A stretch of DNA of 7,784 bases from Prevotella sp. UBA3208 (GTDB lineage: Bacteria > Bacteroidota > Bacteroidia > Bacteroidales > Bacteroidaceae), in the NCBI GenBank assembly GCA_002363695.1, contig DEWO01000135.1:1-7784 (forward strand). Direction: 5' to 3'. Both the position numbers and the translations under genes were made by a program. The notes under the pieces are model-generated. The model saw nothing but the letters and a program-made list of their open reading frames with translations. It did no database searches and had not been told where the DNA came from. Each line of letters opens with the position of its first letter. Position 1 is the first letter of the stretch. Positions 1 to 6,060 of this stretch are shown here, one piece after another.

Positions 1-21
1 TTTTCTTACGTCGAACTCACG

Positions 22-741
22 TTAGGTTAAAGGACTTTCAACTCTATTGATGGCATCCTGAATCACCAGGCCCGCTAGCGTCAGCCCGAATGAGGCTGTG
101 ATGTGCATCAGCGAACCCTTGCCCTCGCCGCCTTGCGGCCTTACCAGTTCGTCGCTGAAGACACAGTTGAACTTCCGTTTCGGCATACGTTGCTCCTTCT
201 TGAACCGGTTTCTCAGTGCCCGTGCCAGCGGGTCCCCCTTTACCTTCCAGAACTCGGCCACCTGAATGCGCGTAGGATCCAGCTTCAGTGCCGCCCCCAT
301 CGACGAGTAGAGCCGTGCCTTCGTCTGACACGCCAACTCTATTAGCCGAGCCTTGTCCTTCAGCGAGTCTATGGCATCGATGATATAGTCATACGTGTCC
401 AGCCCGAACTCCCTGGCCGTCTCCTCCGTGAACGTCTTCTGCAGGGCTGTAATCTCTGCCTCGGGGTTGATGGTCAGCAGTCGCTGGCGCAGTGCCTCCA
501 CCTTCACCTGTCCCACTGTCTCCGTGGTCGCCATCAGCTGGCGGTTGACGTTGGTCACGTCCACGCAGTCGAAGTCCACGATGGTCAGTTGTCCGATGCC
601 TGTCCGTACCAGACATTCCGCGCACCACGAGCCTACGCCCCCTATGCCGAAGATGATGACCCGTTTCCGTACCAGCCGTTCCATTGCCTCGTTGCCTAGC
701 AGCAGTGCTGCCCGTCCGAAAATAGCCTGTCCTGTTTTCAT
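22..741 (-). CDS. tcdA: tRNA threonylcarbamoyladenosine dehydratase, TcdA (YgdL/CsdL) family
   Basis: E1-like (ThiF/MoeB fold) enzyme. In E. coli, TcdA uses ATP to cyclise the t6A base at position 37 of ANN-decoding tRNAs to ct6A; it is cytoplasmic. Counting from the ATG at 741, the 239-residue product shows the N-terminal helix with FGRAALLLG (8-16), the glycine-rich nucleotide loop GIGGVGS (32-38), the IVDFD strand end (54-58), and the E1 motif TNVNRQ (63-68). The YDYIIDAIDSLKDK stretch and a basic KKEQRMPKRKF segment follow, and the C-terminal part GSLMHITASFGLTLAGLVI resembles the family's last helix. It is somewhat shorter than E. coli TcdA (268 aa). An upstream in-frame start at 780 would add 13 residues (MVGSLFCRTFAGD), but these have no family counterpart and overlap the promoter, so I chose 741. 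It is transcribed divergently from the response regulator and no partner gene (csdA/csdE) is visible. The family call is confident; ct6A activity is inferred. Confidence 0.93.
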   Translation of the reverse strand: MKTGQAIFGRAALLLGNEAMERLVRKRVIIFGIGGVGSWCAECLVRTGIGQLTIVDFDCVDVTNVNRQLMATTETVGQVKVEALRQRLLTINPEAEITALQKTFTEETAREFGLDTYDYIIDAIDSLKDKARLIELACQTKARLYSSMGAALKLDPTRIQVAEFWKVKGDPLARALRNRFKKEQRMPKRKFNCVFSDELVRPQGGEGKGSLMHITASFGLTLAGLVIQDAINRVESPLT

Positions 742-749
742 ATCGCCTG

Positions 750-781
750 CGAAGGTACGACAAAAAAGTGAGCCGACCAAA
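750..781 (-). promoter_or_regulatory. Bacteroidota-type promoter for tcdA
   Basis: On the minus strand TTTG (778-781) is followed after 20 nt by TACCTTCG (750-757), close to the Bacteroidota consensus TTTG-N19-21-TAnnTTTG with one mismatch. Transcription should begin only a few bases before the ATG at 741, so the mRNA would be leaderless or nearly so. This position argues against translation from the upstream in-frame ATG at 780. Confidence 0.6.
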
Positions 782-891
782 GTTTTCGTTTAGAAAGATA
801 TTCTAAAAATGGGCTGAAAGGGAGTGTGAAAAAGAATAAACTTGCGAGATAAGGTTGCTTATTAGTGGTGTTTTCCAAATATCTGGTTGTT

Positions 892-923
892 TTTGGATGT
901 TTGTTCTAAACTCCGTACCTTTG
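892..923 (+). promoter_or_regulatory. Bacteroidota-type promoter for the LuxR-family regulator
   Basis: TTTG (892-895), a 20-nt spacer and TACCTTTG (916-923) match the Bacteroidota primary-sigma consensus exactly. The expected start site, near 930, leaves a leader of about 20 nt before the ATG at 953. The 13 bases from 914 to 926 recur identically at the promoter at 1677-1708. Confidence 0.75.
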
Positions 924-952
924 CAGCTGAAAACGATTTAAAGTGAAGAGTG

Positions 953-1618
953 ATGGGAAATTATATTTTAGCCGACAATCAGGCACTGACGCGCTATGCT
1001 TTTGAGCGTATTCTTCAATGTGAGGATGGTGTGACGCCGCCCTCTCAGAGAAAAAATGTCATCTACCAAGCTTCCGACAAGGCCGGACTTATGCAACTGT
1101 TGAAGGAACACGAGAGTGCCATTGTGGTGCTCGACTATTCTTTGTTCGACTTTGCCGACATAGACCAACTGCTCATTGTGAGCGAGCGTTTCCCGCTGTC
1201 CCACTGGTTATTGGTCAGCGACGACCTTTCTCCTGTATTTCTGCGCCGAGTGGTCTACTCGTCGTCGCAGTTCAGCATCGTCTTCAAGGATGCCTCCCTG
1301 GCAGAGGTCCGTGAAGCGCTGCAGTCGGCGGGTCACCACGACCGCTATATCAGCCAGCGTGTCCTGGAGGTCATCATCACCCAGCAACAAGAGGAGGATG
1401 CTACGGACATCCTGACAGCGACAGAACGCGAGATAGTGCGTGCCATTGCCCAAGGCAAGACGACTAAGGAGATTGCTGCGGAACGATATTTGAGCGTGCA
1501 TACCGTTACCACCCACCGCAAGAACATCTTCCGCAAGCTGGGTGTGAACACGGCCCACGAGGTAGTCAAGTATGCGTTGCGTGCAGGATTGCTCGACGCG
1601 TCGGAATTCTATATATAG
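953..1618 (+). CDS. LuxR/NarL-type response regulator transcription factor
   Basis: Cytoplasmic DNA-binding regulator of 221 residues. The N-terminal half is a receiver-like domain (about 3-125): ILADNQALTR resembles the usual acidic-pocket start (LxDDH in NarL) but has a single Asp followed by Asn. VVLDYSL supplies the probable phosphoacceptor (D61). LLVSDD (S89) and VFKDA (K112) occupy the switch Ser/Thr and conserved Lys positions. The C-terminal HTH_LUXR domain (about 153-215) is very typical: LTATEREIVRAIAQGKTTKEIA, then LSVHTVTTHRKNIFRKLGV, then a final helix ending in YALRAGLL. I chose ATG 953; an adjacent in-frame GTG at 950 would add one residue and has no better context. No histidine kinase is next to it, so the gene is an orphan here. 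It is read in the same direction as the downstream SusC/SusD operon but has its own promoter, and regulation of that operon is only a guess from position. Confidence 0.92.
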   Translation: MGNYILADNQALTRYAFERILQCEDGVTPPSQRKNVIYQASDKAGLMQLLKEHESAIVVLDYSLFDFADIDQLLIVSERFPLSHWLLVSDDLSPVFLRRVVYSSSQFSIVFKDASLAEVREALQSAGHHDRYISQRVLEVIITQQQEEDATDILTATEREIVRAIAQGKTTKEIAAERYLSVHTVTTHRKNIFRKLGVNTAHEVVKYALRAGLLDASEFYI

Positions 1619-1676
1619 TTAAAGTAGAAAGGACGATATACCAAACCTATGGTACATGAAATGCCGTGCAGGGGGT

Positions 1677-1708
1677 ATTGTCAGGGTGGGGATTTCGCCG
1701 TACCTTTG
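1677..1708 (+). promoter_or_regulatory. Promoter of the leader-ORF/binding-protein/SusC/SusD operon
   Basis: TACCTTTG (1701-1708) is a perfect -7 element. ATTG (1677-1680), exactly 20 nt upstream, is a slightly degenerate -33 element. Transcription would begin near 1715, about 30 nt before the first leader-ORF ATG. The stretch 1619-1745 otherwise holds no gene; a weak dyad, CCAAA-N4-TGG at 1641-1652, lies upstream of the promoter and might be an operator. I see no convincing terminator for the regulator gene here. Confidence 0.72.
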
Positions 1709-1745
1709 CACCCAGAAACATTAATAATTATAAGTTAAAGTAAAA

Positions 1746-1922
1746 ATGAGAGTTATGAAAACGATGAACATGAACCGAATGCGATGCTGTTGTTGTAGCA
1801 GTATGCAGATGATGAGAAATGATAAGGAGGCTAGCGTACACATTATTAGTAAATATAAAGAACGACAAACGTATGAAAAAGAACATTTTTACCATAGCAT
1901 TGATCTTAGGGCTGCAGCTTAG
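1746..1922 (+). CDS. Small Met/Cys-rich leader ORF (putative regulatory peptide)
   Basis: A 58-codon ORF that starts about 30 nt after the predicted transcription start, in the A-rich context usual for Bacteroidota starts. It begins MRVMKTMNMNRMRCCCCSSM, then QMMR. Twelve of the first 24 residues are Met (8) or Cys (4), and the four Cys codons are consecutive (1785-1796). After about residue 24 the sequence is ordinary and charged, ending in LRAAA. The ORF overlaps the start of the binding-protein gene by 50 nt in another frame. The composition suggests a leader peptide whose translation reports Cys (perhaps also Met) supply, by analogy with polycysteine leader ORFs that attenuate cysteine operons in mycobacteria. 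I see no membrane segment or known domain. The start could also be the ATG at 1755 or later ones. Whether it is translated is unproven, and the distal half may be incidental readthrough. Confidence 0.5.
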   Translation: MRVMKTMNMNRMRCCCCSSMQMMRNDKEASVHIISKYKERQTYEKEHFYHSIDLRAAA

Positions 1923-2790
1923 TCTGATAGCCAGTGCACATTGCAACGCCACACTCCCGAAGGGAGAACAGTCAGAGAAGGTAACCCTACGCGTGCCGAA
2001 CTTCGCACGTCCGTTGGTCGAGAAGTGGGTTACGGAGTATCAGAAGACCAACACCAAAGTTGATTTCCAATTTGTCACAGGGAAATCGCAAAACACAGAA
2101 AACGATCTTGTTCTTACTGCCGATGACGATGCCGTGCTGGTGGCGCGTTATGCCGTGCTGCCTGTCACCACGCGTGGCTCGGAGGCTGACCAGCTGGTGG
2201 GCGGACACGCTCTGAACGCAAAGAAGTTGAAGCTGCTGTTCTTTGTCAAGGATGAACTGGACGACGAACGTAAGGAGGGTAAACTGGAGCAGCGTCTGCA
2301 CATCGTGACAGGCAACAGCCTGCTGTCGGCCTCGCGCCTGTATGCCAAGAACTTCCATCAGGAAACGGTCAATTACAAAGGTAAGAAGATTTCAGGTGAC
2401 GATTCATTCCTAAACCTTGCCATTAGCCGTGACCCGCTGAGCGTGACGGTGAACTCGCTGCCGAACATTTTCGACCTGCAGAGTCGTCAGTTGCGCCAGA
2501 CGCTGGCCCTGTTGCCCCTGGATGTCGACAAGCAGGGACGACAGGTGCTCAGTGAGGGTCGGCTGGACGATATCCTGCAGTTGCTGGAGAGCGAGCACTA
2601 TAATGAGATCCCCGTCGGCAACATCGGATTCGAGTACAATCATGCAAACCCCGTTCTGACCAGTTTTGTGCTGTGGGTGCTGCAGAACGGTACACAGTAT
2701 GTCCACCAGTATGGTCTGCTGACGCTGTCACAAAAAGAACTGACCGCCCAGCTGCACCGCGTGAGTCAGAAGGACCTGGCACAAAAATAG
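1873..2790 (+). CDS. Secreted periplasmic-binding-protein-like protein (PstS/sulfate-binding type)
   Basis: A 305-residue exported protein. Residues 1-22 form a clear signal peptide (MKKNIF, a hydrophobic core of AL, IL and GL repeats, then LIASA). The likely signal-peptidase-I cut follows A22; C24 is not in a proper lipobox. The mature part resembles the PBP-like fold of PstS and sulfate-binding proteins. It has a first strand EKVTLRVPNFARPLVEKWV, a segment ARYAVLPVTTRGS like the 'A..P' ligand-lobe strand, and NPVLTSFVLWVLQNGTQYV followed by YGLLTLS, like the C-terminal 'Fl.wvl..G....GY..L' block. An in-frame ATG at 1819 would put 18 residues before the signal peptide, so I chose 1873. The gene overlaps the leader ORF and lies 106 nt before the SusC gene, probably in the same operon. 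Codons 23-32 contain copy 1 of the 28-nt hairpin repeat. The ligand cannot be told from sequence; sulfate or another oxyanion is a guess. The fold assignment is moderately sure. Confidence 0.72.
   Translation: MKKNIFTIALILGLQLSLIASAHCNATLPKGEQSEKVTLRVPNFARPLVEKWVTEYQKTNTKVDFQFVTGKSQNTENDLVLTADDDAVLVARYAVLPVTTRGSEADQLVGGHALNAKKLKLLFFVKDELDDERKEGKLEQRLHIVTGNSLLSASRLYAKNFHQETVNYKGKKISGDDSFLNLAISRDPLSVTVNSLPNIFDLQSRQLRQTLALLPLDVDKQGRQVLSEGRLDDILQLLESEHYNEIPVGNIGFEYNHANPVLTSFVLWVLQNGTQYVHQYGLLTLSQKELTAQLHRVSQKDLAQK
1939..1966 (+). repeat. 28-nt hairpin repeat, copy 1
   Basis: The first 18 bases (1939-1956) are identical to 7757-7774. The last 13 bases form a hairpin CTCCC-GAA-GGGAG (1954-1966). 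The copy lies inside the binding-protein gene just after its signal-peptide cleavage region and reads HCNATLPKG there. Copy 2 differs at three positions; two of these are paired stem bases that change together. The element therefore looks selected, or copied, as a structured nucleic acid. Confidence 0.7.
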
Positions 2791-2844
2791 TATTAACACG
2801 AGACTTTAGCCATAATCAATTAGTAGTTTGTTTTAGTTTAGATG

Positions 2845-2879
2845 AAGGGACGGGTCAACAACGATAGACCCGTACCCTT
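2845..2879 (+). promoter_or_regulatory. Strong hairpin in the spacer upstream of the SusC gene
   Basis: AAGGGACGGGTC (2845-2856) pairs with GACCCGTACCCTT (2867-2879) in a 12-bp stem with one bulged A (2874) and a 10-base loop. Only three T residues follow, so it is a poor intrinsic terminator. It lies in the 106-nt gap between the binding-protein and SusC genes and ends 17 nt before the SusC ATG. The CCCT at 2875-2878 can alternatively pair with AGGG at 2881-2884. The hairpin may set relative expression within the operon (processing or stability barrier, or partial terminator). Which of these applies is not visible. Confidence 0.6.
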
Positions 2880-2896
2880 TAGGGAGAACTGTGTTT

Positions 2897-5800
2897 ATGA
2901 AAAAGAGATTATTTACATTTTTGGTCGTGCTGTCGTCTGTCCTGTCAGCATTGGCACAGACCACGATAACGGGCCGCATCGTTGATGCCCGTACAGGAGA
3001 ACCGCTGATAGGTGCCTCGCTGGTGCCTAAGTCAAGCAAGGAACTGGGTGCTGTCACAGATGTGGATGGAAACTTCCGTCTGGTGACGAACGTCGAGCTG
3101 CCGTTGACTCTGTCTGTCCAGTTCATTGGCTACCGCCCTCAAGAGGTAGACGTCTACGATGCTTCTGAACCTGTAGACATACAGCTCATCGACAATGCCA
3201 GCCGTCTGAACGAAGTGGTGGTAGTGGGCTATGGTGAGCAGAAGCGTCTGGAGCTGACCAGCGCCATCGCAAGTGTTAACAGCGAGGTGCTGCGCCAACA
3301 GAATACCTCTGTCGAGAGTGCCCTGCAGGGGGCTGTGGCTGGTCTGAACGTAATCACCACCAGCGGACAGCCAGGGGCCCTGAGCAATATCCGTATCCGT
3401 GGCGGCAACAGCATCACGGGAGGCAACGAACCGCTGTATGTCATTGACGGGCAGATTGTCTACAACGATGCTGCTTCGACGCAGACAGGCGCTTCTGGCA
3501 GCGACGCCCAACTGGACCCGCTGGCCTTCCTGAATCCTGCAGACATTGAGTCGATAGAAGTGCTGAAGGACGTTTCGGCCACCGCCATCTATGGTACGCG
3601 TGGTGCCAACGGTGTCATCATCATTACTACCAAGAAGGGCTCGCACGGGCGCAACACCATCAACTATACGGGCACCTTCTCGTGGAGTTCCGCAGCCAAG
3701 AAACTGGACTTCCTGAATGCGCAGCAGTTTACAGCGTTGTATAACGAACTGAACCCTGCCAACCCACTGCCTGCTCCTACCGCCAATTACGACTGGCAGG
3801 ATGCTGCACTGCGGACGGCCTTCACCAACGAGCATCAAATCAGTTTCACGGGTGGCGACGAGATTTCGCGCTATGCCATCAGCGGCGGCTACAAGGGTCA
3901 GCAGGGTATTATCATAGGTACAGACCTGAAACGCTATACCGGTCGCATCAACTACGAGCGCCGCATCCTGAATAACCTGCTGGTGGGGCTTAACGCCTCA
4001 GGTGCCTACAACAGTCTGGCAGGACTGCGCAATGTCGATCACGGCAACACCGGCCAGACTGCCAAGTGGGCTGCCAACAGCTGGATGTCGGCCCTCATCA
4101 CACCTCCCACACAGTCTATCTACAATAGCGACGGGTCCTATAATTACTCGAAGACCCCCATCAGTCAGGATGTGTTTGTACGTGACGGTGAGGTCGTAGT
4201 GGGCAACCCTATCAGCGACTTGAATAACATTCAGACGAATACGACCAATTCGCGTGTCATTGCCAATGCCTTTGCCGAGTGGGAGGTCTTGGACCACCTG
4301 AAGTTGAAGGCTAATGTGGGTGTAGACCTGTCGAACACCAAGGAGAACAACTATTCGCCATCGTACACCACAACGGGATTGGAGTACAATGGTGTGGCCT
4401 CTGTGGGCGGCAATAAGACCAACGTGTGGCAGGCCGAGTTTACTGCCACCTACGACAACACGTTCAAGCGCCATCATGTCAACGTGCTGGGTGGTTACAC
4501 AGCGCAGCGTACAGACAGGGAGGGTTTTGCCACTACCGTTCGCAACTTTGCCAATGATGTCACAGGCTACAACAACCTGTCTGCCGGCAGCGATCTGTAT
4601 CGCTCGACGAGTGCAGCCTATATCTCTACGCTCCAGTCGGTATTGGGTCGTGTCAACTACTCATTCGACTCGCGTTATAATGCCTCGCTGACCCTGCGTG
4701 CCGATGGTTCGAGCCGTTTTGCCCAGAATCATAAATGGGGCTGGTTTCCCTCACTGGGTCTGTCGTGGAACATTGACCGTGAACGCTGGCTGCATCTGGG
4801 CAAGGATGTTGACTTCGTCCAGCTGCGTGCCTCGGTAGGTGTGGTGGGTAACCAGGAAATCGGCGACTACCAGTTTGGTGCCAATGTGTCGCCTAACACC
4901 ACTCCGTTTATCTACAATGGTGAAGAAACAGTGGCATACGATATCACCAACATGGCCAATCCTGACCTGAAGTGGGAGAAGACCGCTTCTTATAATATAG
5001 GTATCAGTGCCGGTTTCCTGCATAACCGCCTGACGGTGACCTTCGACACCTATTACAAGAAGACCAGCGACCTGTTGCTGCAGGTTCCTGTCGAGGGTGT
5101 CACAGGCTATTCTACGGCGCTGCGCAATGTAGGCTCAGTCACCAATAAAGGCGTGGAACTGGAAATCAGTGGTGTGCTTTTGGACAGCAAAGACTGGTCG
5201 TGGAACGTCAATGGCAATATAGCTCACAATAAGAACGAGATAACCAGTCTGGGCGGTGCCACGTCCATCATTCCAAGCATCGGCGGTGCCACTATCGGCT
5301 ATATCTCGCCGCTCATCGTCAAGGTGGGCGAGCCCTTGGGTACCTTCTACGGATACAAATTCGCTGGCATCGTTCAGAGCGAGGAGCAGGCAGCCCAGCT
5401 GACTCCCCAGACCATTAACAAACTGGAGCCTGGAAATCCCTATTTTGAAGATGTCAACGGCGACGGTGTGGTGAACACCGAGGACCAGACGGTGTTAGGC
5501 AATTCGCAGCCCAAGTTCACCTATGGCTTGAATACGTCGCTACGCTACAAGCAGTGGGACTTGTTCGTCAGCCTGGCAGGCTCGTACGGCAATAAACTAT
5601 ACAACGGACTGGCTACCCGCCTAACCAAAGGTTCAACATACTACAACTGTCTGGCTGATGTCGCCAACCGCTGGACACCCGCCAACCCGTCGAACACGGT
5701 TCAGAAAGCCAGCGACGACCTGACAGTCGTTTCCGACAGCCGCTATGTGGAGAATGCCAGTTATCTGCGCCTCAAGAACATCCAGCTGGGCTACACCCTG

Positions 5801-6004
5801 CCTGTTCCACAAATCACCAAGGACGCTCGTCTGCGCCTGTATGTGGCACTGCAGAATTTCCTGACCATCACGGGCTACTCTGGCTACGATCCTGAGGGCG
5901 GTCGCAATGGTGCCAACGAGCAAAGTGCCATCTATCAGGGCATCGATATGGCAACCTATCCTACGGCCAAGAGCGTGCTCTTCGGACTCAGTGTGACGCT
6001 GTAG
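2897..6004 (+). CDS. SusC/RagA-family TonB-linked outer-membrane transporter
   Basis: A 1035-residue TonB-dependent importer of the SusC family, which forms an outer-membrane barrel capped by a SusD lipoprotein and takes up glycans, peptides or other nutrients. The signal peptide is 1-20 or 1-21 (MKKRLFTFLVVLSSVLSALA, then Q). A CarboxypepD_reg-like domain spans about 23-100 (TGRIVDARTGEPLIGASL, TDVDGNFRL). The TonB-box-like NEVVVVGYG is at 105-113. The plug follows with the SusC signatures IRIRGGNS (R168), PLYVIDG, and LNPADIESIEVLKDVSATAI from 212, ending in TTKKG (about 244-248). The remainder is barrel, including a calcium-loop-like DVNGDGVVNTEDQ segment common in SusC proteins, and ends in VLFGLSVTL. 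Length is normal and no frameshift is seen. I chose ATG 2897 because the signal peptide begins there; an in-frame GTG at 2891 adds only two residues. AGGGAG at 2881-2886 could act as a weak ribosome site. The SusD gene follows after 56 nt. Family is certain; substrate is unknown. Confidence 0.97.
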   Translation: MKKRLFTFLVVLSSVLSALAQTTITGRIVDARTGEPLIGASLVPKSSKELGAVTDVDGNFRLVTNVELPLTLSVQFIGYRPQEVDVYDASEPVDIQLIDNASRLNEVVVVGYGEQKRLELTSAIASVNSEVLRQQNTSVESALQGAVAGLNVITTSGQPGALSNIRIRGGNSITGGNEPLYVIDGQIVYNDAASTQTGASGSDAQLDPLAFLNPADIESIEVLKDVSATAIYGTRGANGVIIITTKKGSHGRNTINYTGTFSWSSAAKKLDFLNAQQFTALYNELNPANPLPAPTANYDWQDAALRTAFTNEHQISFTGGDEISRYAISGGYKGQQGIIIGTDLKRYTGRINYERRILNNLLVGLNASGAYNSLAGLRNVDHGNTGQTAKWAANSWMSALITPPTQSIYNSDGSYNYSKTPISQDVFVRDGEVVVGNPISDLNNIQTNTTNSRVIANAFAEWEVLDHLKLKANVGVDLSNTKENNYSPSYTTTGLEYNGVASVGGNKTNVWQAEFTATYDNTFKRHHVNVLGGYTAQRTDREGFATTVRNFANDVTGYNNLSAGSDLYRSTSAAYISTLQSVLGRVNYSFDSRYNASLTLRADGSSRFAQNHKWGWFPSLGLSWNIDRERWLHLGKDVDFVQLRASVGVVGNQEIGDYQFGANVSPNTTPFIYNGEETVAYDITNMANPDLKWEKTASYNIGISAGFLHNRLTVTFDTYYKKTSDLLLQVPVEGVTGYSTALRNVGSVTNKGVELEISGVLLDSKDWSWNVNGNIAHNKNEITSLGGATSIIPSIGGATIGYISPLIVKVGEPLGTFYGYKFAGIVQSEEQAAQLTPQTINKLEPGNPYFEDVNGDGVVNTEDQTVLGNSQPKFTYGLNTSLRYKQWDLFVSLAGSYGNKLYNGLATRLTKGSTYYNCLADVANRWTPANPSNTVQKASDDLTVVSDSRYVENASYLRLKNIQLGYTLPVPQITKDARLRLYVALQNFLTITGYSGYDPEGGRNGANEQSAIYQGIDMATYPTAKSVLFGLSVTL

Positions 6005-6010
6005 ATTAAA

Positions 6011-6051
6011 GTGATATCACGTAATAACGACATAATGGTATAACGACATAA
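6011..6051 (+). repeat. Palindrome and 12-nt direct repeats in the susC-susD spacer
   Basis: The 56-nt gap between the transporter and lipoprotein genes holds a perfect 10-bp palindrome, GTGATATCAC (6011-6020). Two identical copies of ATAACGACATAA follow (6024-6035 and 6040-6051), 16 nt apart start to start. The second copy ends just before the SusD start. The repeats are A-rich and may be a simple duplication that supplies an unstructured translation-initiation region. Confidence 0.6.
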
Positions 6052-6060
6052 CGAATGATT

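Noticed and set aside
1784..1798. Five-codon alternative ORF (ATG CTG TTG TTG TAG) across the Cys run in another frame
   Set aside because: Too short to support. The in-frame Met/Cys-rich reading from 1746 explains the same bases better, although a Leu-rich mini-leader cannot be excluded.
1824..1830. AAGGAGG, a perfect Shine-Dalgarno-like heptamer
   Set aside because: No start codon lies at suitable spacing after it (the next ATG in the gene frame is at 1873), and Bacteroidota rarely depend on such sites. Treated as chance within the leader ORF.
1819..1872. Upstream in-frame ATG that would extend the binding-protein gene by 18 residues
   Set aside because: It would place MIRRLAYTLLVNIKNDKR before a canonical signal peptide that starts at 1873. 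The shorter start fits export better.
2805..2830. Possible separate susC promoter (TTTA and TAGTTTG)
   Set aside because: The spacing is about 15 nt and the -7 element lacks one base of the consensus, so cotranscription from 1677-1708 is more likely.
2673..2867. Overlapping ORF across the end of the binding-protein gene and the spacer
   Set aside because: It lies mostly out of frame inside a well-supported gene, has no signal or domain, and its distal part crosses the hairpin spacer.
2845..2880. Hairpin before susC as a Rho-independent terminator
   Set aside because: The stem is strong but only three T residues follow before a purine-rich stretch, and the downstream gene has no good promoter of its own.
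3032..3838. Long minus-strand ORF opposite the SusC gene (268 codons)
   Set aside because: It is antisense to the strongly conserved plug region and its composition follows from SusC codon use; no promoter or recognisable domain.
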